Shown here: piece by piece, positions 1-7,189 of the stretch | How positions within the stretch are numbered: position 1 is the first letter of the stretch | Layout: every line of letters begins with the position of its first letter | From: an uncultured Patescibacteria group bacterium | GTDB lineage: Bacteria > Patescibacteriota > Minisyncoccia > Phycocordibacterales > UBA12088 | Assembly (NCBI GenBank): GCA_947259245.1 | Contig: CAMYLP010000008.1 | Span: forward strand, 1-34,744 | Reading direction: 5' to 3' | Length of the DNA stretch: 34,744 nucleotides | Program-made: the position numbers and the translations under genes | Notes under the pieces: model-generated | Database searches by the model: none | What the model saw: only the letters and a program-made list of their open reading frames with translations | Told to the model about the DNA's origin: nothing

Positions 1-53
1 GCTGTGGTACCGGCAATACCTCCACCAATGATTACGTATGTGTAGTGCTGCAT
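1..53 (-). CDS. FAD/NAD-binding oxidoreductase, N-terminal fragment
   Basis: Only the first 17 or so codons lie in the window. They start at the ATG complementary to 51-53 and read MQHYTYVIIGGGIAGTTA. This is the beta-strand plus glycine-rich loop (GGGIAG, a GxGxxG-type dinucleotide fold) that opens FAD-dependent pyridine nucleotide-disulfide oxidoreductases, including ferredoxin reductases. The start is five bases after the stop of the upstream MFS-like gene, so the two are probably co-transcribed. A ferredoxin gene lies just upstream of that, which makes a ferredoxin- or NAD-linked reductase plausible. The subfamily cannot be told from this fragment. Confidence 0.7.
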   Translation of the reverse strand, partial: MQHYTYVIIGGGIAGTT

Positions 54-58
54 GGTAC

Positions 59-616
59 TCATTGTAACCTATATCTTAGTATTCTCGCTTGATAGAACGT
101 GGAAATCATGAGTAGTGAACCCATTGCAAGAAATAGTACGTCAAACGAAAAGAGGGTGACTATATAGCCCCCTATGAGCATAGCAGTGCCGCGCAGTATG
201 TAGCCCAAGCCGCTTGCTAGTCCCCAGATGTATCCATCATGACTGCCATCACCAGAGTGACGATCGTAGAGCGCGTACCAGGTAGGCTCAGAGAGGGCAA
301 TAGCGATCCCGAGGAGCACCTGTACCACAAAGAGGCTATATACAGAGCCCACCAGCAGGTACCCATACGTGGCGAGAGCACTGAGTGCGTAGCCACCCAC
401 GAGCAACCGCTCATGCCCCACCCTATCTGCGATTCTACCTACCACAAGCACGCCAACACCGGTGACCACCAGGAACATGGCATACACCCACGAGAGCTCG
501 AGCACTGTGCCGCCCACCTGCTCTGCAAATACCGCATACAAGGGACCGAGCATACCCCAGCCGAACATCCAGATGTTGCTGGACCACAGCATGATGCTTT
601 CTGCTTTGCTGAGCAT
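59..616 (-). CDS. Half-length MFS-type membrane transporter (6 TM)
   Basis: The protein is 185 aa if it starts at the ATG complementary to 614-616. That start is preferred because a TATACT -10 box lies six bases upstream. An upstream in-frame ATG at 646 would place the promoter inside the gene. The sequence shows about six hydrophobic helices. Between helices 2 and 3 is GRIADRVGHERLLVGG, matching the MFS loop 2-3 signature (GxxaDrxGrkr). Typical MFS proteins have 12 helices and about 400 aa, so this is the N-terminal half only. It ends cleanly, with no leftover C-terminal half nearby. It may work as a homodimer, but the substrate is unknown. Confidence 0.72.
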   Translation of the reverse strand: MLSKAESIMLWSSNIWMFGWGMLGPLYAVFAEQVGGTVLELSWVYAMFLVVTGVGVLVVGRIADRVGHERLLVGGYALSALATYGYLLVGSVYSLFVVQVLLGIAIALSEPTWYALYDRHSGDGSHDGYIWGLASGLGYILRGTAMLIGGYIVTLFSFDVLFLAMGSLLMISTFYQARILRYRLQ

Positions 617-622
617 GTACTT

Positions 623-628
623 AGTATA
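623..628 (-). promoter_or_regulatory. -10 box of the MFS gene, leaderless start
   Basis: TATACT on the minus strand is separated by six bases from the ATG at 616. A transcript starting at the usual distance would begin at or next to the start codon. No Shine-Dalgarno sequence and no good -35 box are visible. Confidence 0.45.
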
Positions 629-658
629 GTGTGGTACACCCGTCACTCATACACAGAA

Positions 659-678
659 ATCCCCGCATAGGCGGGGAT
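659..678 (-). terminator. Hairpin after the ferredoxin gene
   Basis: A perfect 8-bp inverted repeat (ATCCCCGC / GCGGGGAT, loop of four) lies 21 bases past the ferredoxin stop. On the minus strand it is followed by a short T-containing tract (TTCTG). This is a plausible but weak intrinsic terminator between the NifU-ferredoxin unit and the MFS gene. Confidence 0.55.
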
Positions 679-698
679 CATCTTCTAAACGCTACAAG

Positions 699-959
699 CT
701 ATTTTGGAAACACCTGGTTTCCTTCGGTGTCGTAAAGGAATATTGCCTTTGTTGGGCACGCTTCTGCTGATGCGATGAGGGTGTCATCGTCAACCGAGTT
801 CGCATCGGTGACGACGATCTTGTTCTCATCATCGAGCTCCCACGTCTCTGCGGCGACGGCCATGCAGGAGACCGCGGCGATGCAGAGGTCGCGGTCGACC
901 ACGATCTTACTAATGTTTGAACCCTCCGCGCTGCGTGGGTATTCTCGGATGTCTGCCAT
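699..959 (-). CDS. Small ferredoxin, three-cysteine ([3Fe-4S]-like)
   Basis: The protein is 86 aa. It has DRDLCIAAVSC near residues 22-32 and EACPTKAI near 66-73, the layout of a single-cluster ferredoxin. Only three cysteines (C26, C32, C68) occupy cluster positions. The usual second cysteine, midway in the first motif, is Ala29. Single-cluster ferredoxins lacking that cysteine normally carry a [3Fe-4S] cluster or a [4Fe-4S] cluster with one non-cysteine ligand. It is a soluble electron carrier. It follows the NifU-like gene after 14 bases, probably in one transcript, and a flavoprotein gene lies downstream. Confidence 0.82.
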   Translation of the reverse strand: MADIREYPRSAEGSNISKIVVDRDLCIAAVSCMAVAAETWELDDENKIVVTDANSVDDDTLIASAEACPTKAIFLYDTEGNQVFPK

Positions 960-973
960 GCTCTATATGTTAA

Positions 974-1201
974 CTATTCAAAGATGACTTCTTCTATTTC
1001 GTCCACTTCCTTGATGAGCAGCGGACCAATTGTCTTATTATACGTGACACTCGCAAGCCCACAATCCACACATGCGCCGTAGAGCTTCAGGTATGCTTTA
1101 CCATCATCGATACGAAGCAACTGTACGTCTCCACCGTGTGTCTGTACGTAGGGTCGTACCTTGTCGAGGAGTGTATTTGCTTGTTCGGTTGCTGTTACCA
1201 T
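974..1201 (-). CDS. NifU-like Fe-S cluster scaffold (C-terminal domain only)
   Basis: This 75-aa protein is entirely a NifU C-terminal domain. It has an N-terminal helix, THGGDVQLLRIDDGKAYLKL, then the CxxC motif GACVDCG (C44, C47), and a hydrophobic helix ending in EVDEIEEV. Such domains bind a labile Fe-S cluster and pass it to client proteins. The ferredoxin encoded immediately downstream is an obvious client. The family usually has GACxxCPSS after the CxxC, and here it is GACVDCGLAS. A TATACT box seven bases before the ATG indicates a leaderless transcript for this two-gene unit. Confidence 0.85.
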   Translation of the reverse strand: MVTATEQANTLLDKVRPYVQTHGGDVQLLRIDDGKAYLKLYGACVDCGLASVTYNKTIGPLLIKEVDEIEEVIFE

Positions 1202-1208
1202 AGCACTC

Positions 1209-1214
1209 AGTATA
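1209..1214 (-). promoter_or_regulatory. -10 box of the nifU-ferredoxin unit, leaderless
   Basis: TATACT on the minus strand lies seven bases before the ATG at 1201. A weak -35 candidate, TTGGCG, sits 16 bases upstream. There is no Shine-Dalgarno sequence. Confidence 0.45.
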
Positions 1215-1314
1215 CGTGAGGAGTCAGTATCGCCAAATATTTCGCACTTGCATTGTGCCGCTCAGTAGGATAGGTTGGCAATGAATCAGGTACCCTACAC
1301 AAGAGGATACGCAA

Positions 1315-1968
1315 ATGAACATCGATCTTGAGAAGATGTGGAACAAAACGTGGGCGAGTATCGGTGCTCGTGGCGATCCACACAGCGTCTTTGAGCAGAT
1401 GTGCAGTATGTACGCAGAACCAGTGCGCAAGTACCACACGCTTGACCACATACAAGATTGTTTCGAGCAATTGTTTACCCATGCACCCATGATCGAGGAT
1501 CGTTACACGAAGGATGTATTGGTCATCAGCTTCTGGGGACATGACATAGTGTATGATCCGCGCGCAACAAACAATGAGGAAATGAGTGCAGTGTGGATGG
1601 CACACATGCTCGGTTGTGCTGGTGTGGACAATTCATTCGTTGAGACGGTCTGCAAAGAATACATCTTACCTTCGAAACACTTAGCGCATCCGGAGATAAA
1701 GCTTTCGTTTGAGACCAAGCTCTTTCTCGACATAGACCTCTCGATACTAGGCCGTGCACCCGAGGTGTTCGATAGATACGAACGGCAAATTCGAGAAGAG
1801 TACAGCCATGTGAGCGAGGCCGAATATATACTTGCTCGTTCGAATGTATTGTGCACCTTTCTGGAGCGTAAACCACTGTTCTTTACTGAGCCATTCCAGG
1901 AGTGCTATGAAGCTCAAGCCAAGACAAATCTTCAGCGTAGTCTGGAAACATTGATTAACGGCACATAA
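1315..1968 (+). CDS. HD-type metal-dependent phosphohydrolase (COG4339-like)
   Basis: The protein is 217 aa. Motifs match the predicted metal-dependent HD phosphohydrolase family typified by COG4339: YHTLDHI (residues 40-46), GHDIVYDP with the HD pair at 76-77, NNEEMSA at 86-92, and DIDLSILG at 139-146, followed by a helix of the form YxxQIRxEY. The His and Asp residues would bind a divalent metal. The physiological substrate of the family is not established. The start follows a purine-rich AGAGGA about eight bases upstream. It is a single-gene unit, divergent from the NifU gene and convergent with the HhH-GPD-like gene. Confidence 0.75.
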   Translation: MNIDLEKMWNKTWASIGARGDPHSVFEQMCSMYAEPVRKYHTLDHIQDCFEQLFTHAPMIEDRYTKDVLVISFWGHDIVYDPRATNNEEMSAVWMAHMLGCAGVDNSFVETVCKEYILPSKHLAHPEIKLSFETKLFLDIDLSILGRAPEVFDRYERQIREEYSHVSEAEYILARSNVLCTFLERKPLFFTEPFQECYEAQAKTNLQRSLETLINGT

Positions 1969-1986
1969 GATGTGCTCCAAAAACAT

Positions 1987-2010
1987 AGGCCGGTACGTAC
2001 GTACCGGCCT
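1987..2010. terminator. 24-bp perfect palindrome between convergent genes
   Basis: The arms aggccggtacgt and its exact reverse complement meet at 1998/1999 with no spacer. The palindrome starts 18 bases after the plus-strand stop and one base before the minus-strand stop codon. It can form a hairpin in both transcripts, but T-runs are poor. It is probably a shared bidirectional terminator. A protein-binding palindrome is the alternative. Confidence 0.55.
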
Positions 2011-2011
2011 G

Positions 2012-2728
2012 TTAGTCAAAAAGATCTTGCTGTGGTGAAGGATCTGTAGGTTCTGGCTCTGTAGAAACACGCCATTTGCCCCGTTCTTGATAGGTACGTG
2101 TCTCACGTGCTCCAGTACACATTGTCAGCATGGGACAAAATGCAAGCTTGCTTTCACGTCCCTGCTCCATCAATGACCGGCACTGGTAACACAGCTTGTT
2201 GCCCAGAAACCACATTGCGTGCGCAAGATTGAACACTGAAACATTTTGCTGTTCACAGAGTGTAATCAGTTTCGGTCGTATAGACTCTGCTATCGCACGC
2301 GCGGCATCTACCTCTTCTTCCTCTGCAGACAACTCAACAACACCACATCCCAAGAGCTGCCTTTGGATATGACGATCCACTGGAAATGCTCCGGGAAACA
2401 TTGTCGCATGAACTCCGAAGTCGTAGAAGTGTATCGCCAGAAGGCTAAGTATCTTTGGTCCGTACCCTGGCAGGAACTTCCGCTTGTGCTTTCGTTCATA
2501 CCGTCTGCAGTACGTCACTATCTCTTCAATCGAGTCACCGAGAGTCGTACCAAACAAGTATCGCCTATGATGCAGTGATCCCTGTCGTACACCATCTGGA
2601 ATGAAGCGCCGCTGTGGTGCATCATCGCGTTCGTGGTGCGTGTGTGCGTACAAGTGCGTCTGCTCATCGTACGCGTGCATGATCTGCCGTATGAAGGCAG
2701 ATGCGCGGTCGTTGTGAAAAACCAGCAT
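2012..2728 (-). CDS. HhH-GPD-like DNA glycosylase-type Fe-S protein
   Basis: The protein is 238 aa. GYGPK (88-92) followed by FPVDRHIQRQLLGCGVV (115-131) resembles the hairpin and catalytic-aspartate region of HhH-GPD glycosylases (G-x-GPK ... VDxHVxR), with Asp118 as the candidate catalytic residue. Near the C-terminus four cysteines (180, 183, 198, 204) could bind an Fe-S cluster, as in endonuclease III and MutY. The spacing CxxC-14-C-5-C differs from the classical C-6-C-2-C-5-C. A clear hairpin lysine for lyase activity was not identified. A strong SD (GGAGG) lies six bases before the ATG, inside the end of the preceding small ORF. It is the last gene of a minus-strand unit. Confidence 0.6.
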   Translation of the reverse strand: MLVFHNDRASAFIRQIMHAYDEQTHLYAHTHHERDDAPQRRFIPDGVRQGSLHHRRYLFGTTLGDSIEEIVTYCRRYERKHKRKFLPGYGPKILSLLAIHFYDFGVHATMFPGAFPVDRHIQRQLLGCGVVELSAEEEEVDAARAIAESIRPKLITLCEQQNVSVFNLAHAMWFLGNKLCYQCRSLMEQGRESKLAFCPMLTMCTGARETRTYQERGKWRVSTEPEPTDPSPQQDLFD

Positions 2729-2730
2729 AT

Positions 2731-2925
2731 CTATCCTCCATAGTCAGGTACAATGTCAAAGACAATGAACTCCTGGGTCGGTCGCTTTCGATGCAGTACG
2801 CGCAGATGTGCCTCAGGACCAAAGTGATCGCCAGCATAGTGCGCGTCATACATGACTGCAAGCGCTTCTGTATCGTGCAGGTCGCACGCCTCCACAAGCT
2901 GTGTGAGCAATGCTCGAGCCCGCAA
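2731..2925 (-). CDS. Small ORF, possible reinitiated protein (64 aa)
   Basis: The frame is open from a TTG at 2925, one base past the stop of the upstream 260-codon gene, to a TAG at 2731. The last codons (GAC TAT GGA GGA TAG) contain the SD of the next gene, a coupling typical of real operon genes. The protein would contain HFGPEAHLRVLHRKRP and end EFIVFDIVPDYGG. No family is recognised. There is no SD before the TTG, so translation would need reinitiation or a frameshift from the upstream gene. A second TTG at 2910 is possible. Confidence 0.4.
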   Translation of the reverse strand: MRARALLTQLVEACDLHDTEALAVMYDAHYAGDHFGPEAHLRVLHRKRPTQEFIVFDIVPDYGG

Positions 2926-2926
2926 A

Positions 2927-3709
2927 CTAAGAAATAAGAAAGCGTTCGCTAAATAAGACAGCAGCAAGACGATGTGGCGGGAGACGTGGATCAGACAAGC
3001 GATCCACGATGCTAGCCAATCCTCCAGACGACTGCCGCACATGCGCACGTAGTTGCCTTTCTGTGTAGTACGACATCTTCAATCCTTTAAGCCCCATCCT
3101 CAAAGAGCGTGCAAGACCCTGCAGTGCCAGGTAATTTTTATCGACGTCTGTTGCAAACACCATGTGGCGAAGCACTGGGTCTTTATCCGAAACCGAAAAG
3201 TACACACCGCGAGGAACATCTCTCATCGTAGTACCTACGGTGTATCTGCGTGCCGACCGCCGAAGAAAACGTCTCGGCATCTTTACGCACCAGGTTGCAC
3301 CTGACGTCCAGGTCGCAATCTGTTCGGACGATACTCTCACAAGCTGATCGATGACCGTTGGAAAAACACGGGCGATGTGTAGATACGATGGCTTGACCGG
3401 ATTGTTGCGCCTACGTATACACTTGCGCTCTCCTGGCGTCTGACGTACGCGTGGCACCTCTGCGAGATGGTAGGGACGAGCTCTTCCCATGCCGACCTCA
3501 AACCAAACAGCGTGGGGTAACCGTGTACCCTCGTGTGTGAGTGGACCAACCACCGCAAGGATGTTCATTCCCCACGTTGGATTCTTTCCACGTAGCTTAC
3601 GCTCAATCATGTTGAGCGGGTTGCCACGGTCGTCGACGTTAATGATGATGCGTGCATGTTCTTCAACAAGCGCCGCATCCTGTGCGATTTTTCGCCTGTT
3701 GAGTCTCAT
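2927..3709 (-). CDS. Hypothetical basic protein (260 aa)
   Basis: This is an Arg-rich protein with no recognised domain. The start is supported by AAGGAGA six bases before the ATG, and a -10 TATAAT lies about 32 bases further upstream. The first third has mixed strand-like segments (ARIIINVDDRGNP, WGMNILAVVGPL). The middle contains clusters of Arg (PRRFLRRSARR) that could bind nucleic acid. The C-terminus (RQLRAHVRQSSGGLASIVD) looks helical. It leads the unit that ends in the HhH-GPD-like gene, so a DNA-related role is a guess from context only. Confidence 0.6.
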   Translation of the reverse strand: MRLNRRKIAQDAALVEEHARIIINVDDRGNPLNMIERKLRGKNPTWGMNILAVVGPLTHEGTRLPHAVWFEVGMGRARPYHLAEVPRVRQTPGERKCIRRRNNPVKPSYLHIARVFPTVIDQLVRVSSEQIATWTSGATWCVKMPRRFLRRSARRYTVGTTMRDVPRGVYFSVSDKDPVLRHMVFATDVDKNYLALQGLARSLRMGLKGLKMSYYTERQLRAHVRQSSGGLASIVDRLSDPRLPPHRLAAVLFSERFLIS

Positions 3710-3741
3710 GTTCTATCTCCTTCTCTCTATAGTCTTGGGTG

Positions 3742-3769
3742 ATTATACAGGCACGTGAGGTGTGCACAA
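3742..3769 (-). promoter_or_regulatory. Promoter of the orphan / HhH-GPD unit
   Basis: On the minus strand, TTGTGC (3764-3769), 16 bases, then a consensus TATAAT (3742-3747). It lies 32 bases upstream of the ATG at 3709, which also has a strong SD. Confidence 0.6.
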
Positions 3770-3820
3770 TATTGACAGTAAAATACCCAGGTCTCCCCGG
3801 ATAGCGTTGCAGTAAAAAAT

Positions 3821-3850
3821 AACAGCGAACACATCCCTGTGTTCGCTGTT
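3821..3850 (-). terminator. Strong intrinsic terminator
   Basis: A perfect 12-bp stem (AACAGCGAACAC / GTGTTCGCTGTT, loop of six) is followed on the minus strand by ATTTTTTA. It starts four bases after the stop of the 347-aa orphan gene. Confidence 0.88.
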
Positions 3851-3854
3851 CGTG

Positions 3855-4898
3855 TTACAAAGCGGGGGGTTTCATACCACCTTCCGCCATATGAGAGATC
3901 ATCAAGCCGAGTTTGCGAGCTACCGTACTCGGCCGGTACGGTACATGACGACCTAGCGCCTTTCCATACCACTGTCGCAACGATTCAAGTGCGACTTTGT
4001 GCGTTCGCGTTAGCGCCGATTGTGCTTGTAGATCCATGGCAAGAACCGACTTATCATGCTGCAGCTGAGCAAGCTTATCACGCTGCATCTTCATGTAGAC
4101 CACGAAATCCAGCACCGCAAGCTGTTCCCAGAGTTCTGGCTTCATTGGCGCCTCCCCTTCCGGCCATTCCAAGTCTACGAGGCACCTGCGCATATAGTCA
4201 AGAAGACTATCGCGGTCCTCGAAGAGCATCTTGTACTGTTCTACAATGTAGCGCAGGACGGTCGGCAATTCCTCACCAGCTGCCCAGCTTACGATATCAA
4301 GCTTGCGCACATGTTCTTCCGCCAGAGCGTGGAATGCCTCAAACATTTCACCGTATGTGGCAACGTCTTTTTCTAGGCGCTCGAGCCTGTCGGTGAGAGA
4401 CTCCCCTTCCACGACATCATGGAAACCTTCTTCCGTGATGTCGCCCGATAGCAGCTTGCAGAGACTGGTATGGTCGACCGACCGACTGTTAGGCGCATGA
4501 TTCACCGGTGACCTAAAGACCTCCTCGCCCACAGTGATTGCCATATACTCTGCACTAACAACCGATGCAGGATATCTCTCATGTACGAATGGTTCAGACA
4601 GCATGGCTTTTACCTGCTTTTTATCTCGTTCCACTCGAACGAACAAACCGGCCCTTTCATGTGCAGTAATCTTGCCTACAAACTTCTCAGACCATCTGAA
4701 CCGCAGTCCGACGACCGCAGCTTGTTGCTCGTCATCAAGATACAGTGTTACTTCCTTACATTCGGACGTCGAACCTGCAAGTGCATCCGTTTTGCAGGAT
4801 GCTCCCACAACAAACAGATGCTGGCTAACATCATCGAGATACAACCGCACAGCGTTTTCACCAACTTGTTGTTGGTTTAAATAGTTTGCTGGTTTCAT
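3855..4898 (-). CDS. Hypothetical protein (347 aa), single-gene unit
   Basis: The start chosen is MKPANYLNQQQVG at 4898, because GGGAGG lies five bases upstream. The frame is open further up but without such a signal. No family is recognised. The first ~130 residues look beta-rich (AVRLYLDD, LFVVGASC, VTLYLDDEQQAAVVGLRFRW). The rest is helical and charged, with a likely coiled-coil stretch around SLTDRLERLEKDVATYGEMF and another around MQRDKLAQLQHDKSVL near the C-terminus. There is no signal peptide or membrane segment. It has its own TTGACA promoter and a strong terminator, so it is a self-contained unit next to fusA. Confidence 0.65.
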   Translation of the reverse strand: MKPANYLNQQQVGENAVRLYLDDVSQHLFVVGASCKTDALAGSTSECKEVTLYLDDEQQAAVVGLRFRWSEKFVGKITAHERAGLFVRVERDKKQVKAMLSEPFVHERYPASVVSAEYMAITVGEEVFRSPVNHAPNSRSVDHTSLCKLLSGDITEEGFHDVVEGESLTDRLERLEKDVATYGEMFEAFHALAEEHVRKLDIVSWAAGEELPTVLRYIVEQYKMLFEDRDSLLDYMRRCLVDLEWPEGEAPMKPELWEQLAVLDFVVYMKMQRDKLAQLQHDKSVLAMDLQAQSALTRTHKVALESLRQWYGKALGRHVPYRPSTVARKLGLMISHMAEGGMKPPAL

Positions 4899-4934
4899 CA
4901 CAACCTCCCGCCCCAAGGGCCTGGAAAAGAACAC

Positions 4935-4956
4935 GGCTCCCGGCAACCGGCGAGCC
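4935..4956 (-). promoter_or_regulatory. Structured 5' leader hairpin of the 347-aa gene
   Basis: On the minus strand GGCTC (4952-4956) pairs with GAGCC (4935-4939), and inside it CCGG pairs with CCGG around a 3-base loop, with one bulged base. It lies in the roughly 110-base leader between the promoter and the SD. There is no T-run, so it is not an obvious terminator. It could affect mRNA stability or regulation. Confidence 0.4.
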
Positions 4957-5016
4957 TAGACAGATATACCCCTGTCCTATAGGTGCTATGAGAGAAACCC
5001 TCGCATAGTGGCAGCT

Positions 5017-5044
5017 ATAGTACCACGTTTTCTCTTTATGTCAA
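5017..5044 (-). promoter_or_regulatory. TTGACA promoter of the 347-aa orphan gene
   Basis: On the minus strand: consensus TTGACA (5039-5044), 16 bases, TACTAT (5017-5022). The -35 box starts inside the foot of the fusA terminator hairpin, so the orphan's promoter is tightly packed against the end of fusA. Confidence 0.6.
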
Positions 5045-5066
5045 ACCGCCTGGTTGCCCAGGCGGT
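5045..5066 (-). terminator. Hairpin after fusA
   Basis: A 9-bp stem (ACCGCCTGG / CCAGGCGGT, loop of four) lies 24 bases past the fusA stop. The following minus-strand sequence is TTGACAT, a poor T-run, so termination may be partial. Confidence 0.6.
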
Positions 5067-5090
5067 TCATGTCTAAATCAATGTTTCAGC

Positions 5091-5990
5091 TTATCCTCGC
5101 GCTGTCTTTATTTCTTCTGCGACATTTGGCGGAACGACCGCATAGTGGTCGAACTCCATCACCATTTGTCCACGACCTTCGGTCATAGAGCGGAGTGTCG
5201 TCGTGTAGCCGAACATTTCTGCAAGTGGCACCATGGCGTGGATGGTCTGCATGTCGGTACCACGCGGTTCCATACCTTCGATAGCTCCGCGCTTACTTGA
5301 GAGGTGGCCGTTGATGTCACCCATGAACTGTTCCGGCACGACAACTTCCACCTTCATGATGGGCTCAAGGAGGACTGCATTTGCTTTCTTTGCGGCATCC
5401 TGGAAGGCCTGAGAACCAGCTATCTTGTATGCGATCTCACTCGAGTCAACATCGTGGTACGAACCATCAAAGAGGTTAACCGATACATCAACGAGTTTGA
5501 AGCCTGCGACGATACCACGGTCCATGGCTTCCTTGATACCCTTCATGACAGCGGGAATGAACTCTTGCGGGATAACACCTCCCTTGATGTTGTTTATGAA
5601 TTCGAAGTGATCTTCACGTGTAGTATTTTTGGCGATCTTTTTCCCCTCTACAACCTCCTCAAGCGGCTTGATATTGATCTTCACGTGACCGTACTGACCG
5701 CGGCCACCTGTCTGCTTGATGTACTTGCACTCGGCATCCGCTGGCTTCTGGATGGTCTCACGGTACGCTACTTGTGGTCGGCCGATGTTTGCTTCTACGT
5801 TAAACTCACGCTTCATCCGGTCGACGAGAATGTCGAGATGAAGCTCACCCATACCACTGATGATCGTCTCGTTGGTTTCTTCATCACTCTCTACGCGGAA
5901 TGTTGGATCCTCGTCTGCAAGCTTCTTCAGTGCAATGCCAAGCTTTTCCTGGTCTGCTTTGGTCTTCGGCTCGATACGGACCGCAACCAC
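5091..5990 (-). CDS. fusA: Elongation factor G, C-terminal part (separated by frameshift)
   Basis: This open frame carries the end of EF-G domain II and domains III-V. Its first usable start is the GTG at 5990, but EF-G homology in this frame continues upstream to about 6107 ([16 protein letters not shown], then [18 protein letters not shown]). Conserved landmarks are [31 protein letters not shown], the domain IV stretch [11 protein letters not shown] and [11 protein letters not shown], and in domain V the run [13 protein letters not shown]. Alone it cannot bind GTP. It would need to be joined to the upstream part (6074-7189) to make EF-G, which catalyses ribosomal translocation and, with RRF, ribosome recycling. 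The frame break is described under that part and in the findings. Confidence 0.9.
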   Translation of the reverse strand: MVAVRIEPKTKADQEKLGIALKKLADEDPTFRVESDEETNETIISGMGELHLDILVDRMKREFNVEANIGRPQVAYRETIQKPADAECKYIKQTGGRGQYGHVKINIKPLEEVVEGKKIAKNTTREDHFEFINNIKGGVIPQEFIPAVMKGIKEAMDRGIVAGFKLVDVSVNLFDGSYHDVDSSEIAYKIAGSQAFQDAAKKANAVLLEPIMKVEVVVPEQFMGDINGHLSSKRGAIEGMEPRGTDMQTIHAMVPLAEMFGYTTTLRSMTEGRGQMVMEFDHYAVVPPNVAEEIKTARG

Positions 5991-6073
5991 TGGCTCTGGG
6001 AAGTGAATCTCTTCGAGTACAAGCGGTGCCTTCTCATCACAGAGTGTATGTGATGTTTTCGTATCCTTGAGGC

Positions 6074-7189
6074 CTACAGCCGCTGCAATTTCGCCCGCGT
6101 ATACCTCTTCTTGGTGTTCGTGGTGGTGTTGTATACATAGCTCCCGGCTTTGAGGCTACCCGAGTACACACGGAAAAAGGTCAGGGTGCCTACGAATGGG
6201 TCTGTTTGGATCTTGAAAGCGAGTGCACAGAATGGTTCGTCGTCTGACGGCTTGCGCTCCTCTTCCTCCTCGGTCTTTGGATTCGTACCATGTACCGGCG
6301 GCAAGTCGACTGGACTTGGCAGGTAGTCAACGACAGCGTCGAGTACCGGCTGGACACCTTTGTTCTTTAGTGCCGAGCCGCAGTAGACGGGGAATATCTC
6401 ATTGGCGATGACGGCTTTGCGAAGCGTTTTCTGAAGGTCCTCGAGCGATGGTTCGTTACCTTCAAGGTACGCATTCATCAGCTCATCGTCATGCTCGACG
6501 ATACGCTCGATGAGCTCTCCTCGAAACTTCTCGACATCCTCTTTGAGGTTGTCGGGGACATCGTCGGTGACCTTCACATCCATACCCATCTGTCCTTCGT
6601 AGCGGTATGCTTTTCGCGTGAGGAGGTCAACCTGTCCTTCATGAGCATCTTCCTCACCGATAGGTATCTGCATGCGCACGCCTCTCTTCGAGAGTCGGTC
6701 AAGTATGGACTGGTAGCTACGCTCAAACGAAGCACCAGTACGGTCAAGTTTGTTCACAAAACATAGGCGTGGGACATTGGCATCGTCTGCGTAGCGCCAG
6801 TTGGTCTCACTCTGCGGCTCCACACCCGCGACACCGTCAAAGACCACGATAGCACCGTCCAAGACACGCATAGAACGCTGCACCTCAGCGGTGAAGTCGA
6901 TATGTCCTGGTGTGTCAATTATGTTGAAGCGGGTCTTGTTCTCGTCCTTCGTTCCATCCTCATCGATCTTTGTCCAGAAACAGGTGATAGCAGCACTTGT
7001 GATAGTAATGCCGCGTTCACGTTCTTGCTCCATCCAGTCGGTTACTGTCTCACCCTCGTGCACCTCACCGATCTTGTGACTCATGCCGGTGTAGAAAAGC
7101 ACGCGCTCTGAGACCGTGGTCTTGCCTGCATCAATGTGTGCAATAATGCCGAAGTTGCGCACCTTCTCTAGTGGATAATCTCTACTCAT
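6074..7189 (-). CDS. fusA: Elongation factor G, N-terminal GTPase part, frame broken in domain II
   Basis: The start is [14 protein letters not shown] at 7189. An in-frame upstream ATG at 7348 is rejected because the promoter and leader lie in between. All GTPase motifs are present: AHIDAGKTT (G1), RGITITSAA (G2), DTPGH (G3), NKLD (G4). Domain II begins normally ([23 protein letters not shown] spans it) but after NTKK the frame runs out of EF-G similarity and stops within about 13 codons. The continuation is in another frame from about 6107. About 17 expected residues, the ERxxRLxRMHANxREEV stretch of other EF-Gs, are missing at the junction (6104-6116). Either the gene is a pseudogene or the assembly is wrong here. 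Confidence 0.92.
   Translation of the reverse strand: MSRDYPLEKVRNFGIIAHIDAGKTTVSERVLFYTGMSHKIGEVHEGETVTDWMEQERERGITITSAAITCFWTKIDEDGTKDENKTRFNIIDTPGHIDFTAEVQRSMRVLDGAIVVFDGVAGVEPQSETNWRYADDANVPRLCFVNKLDRTGASFERSYQSILDRLSKRGVRMQIPIGEEDAHEGQVDLLTRKAYRYEGQMGMDVKVTDDVPDNLKEDVEKFRGELIERIVEHDDELMNAYLEGNEPSLEDLQKTLRKAVIANEIFPVYCGSALKNKGVQPVLDAVVDYLPSPVDLPPVHGTNPKTEEEEERKPSDDEPFCALAFKIQTDPFVGTLTFFRVYSGSLKAGSYVYNTTTNTKKRYTRAKLQRL

Noticed and set aside
2915-2940. Programmed -1 frameshift at the end of the 260-aa gene
   Set aside because: No X XXY YYZ heptamer or downstream stem is visible. Reinitiation at the TTG one base later is simpler.
5304-6053. Plus-strand 249-codon open frame opposite fusA
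   Set aside because: It is a shadow of the strongly conserved EF-G domains III-V, with no initiation signal.
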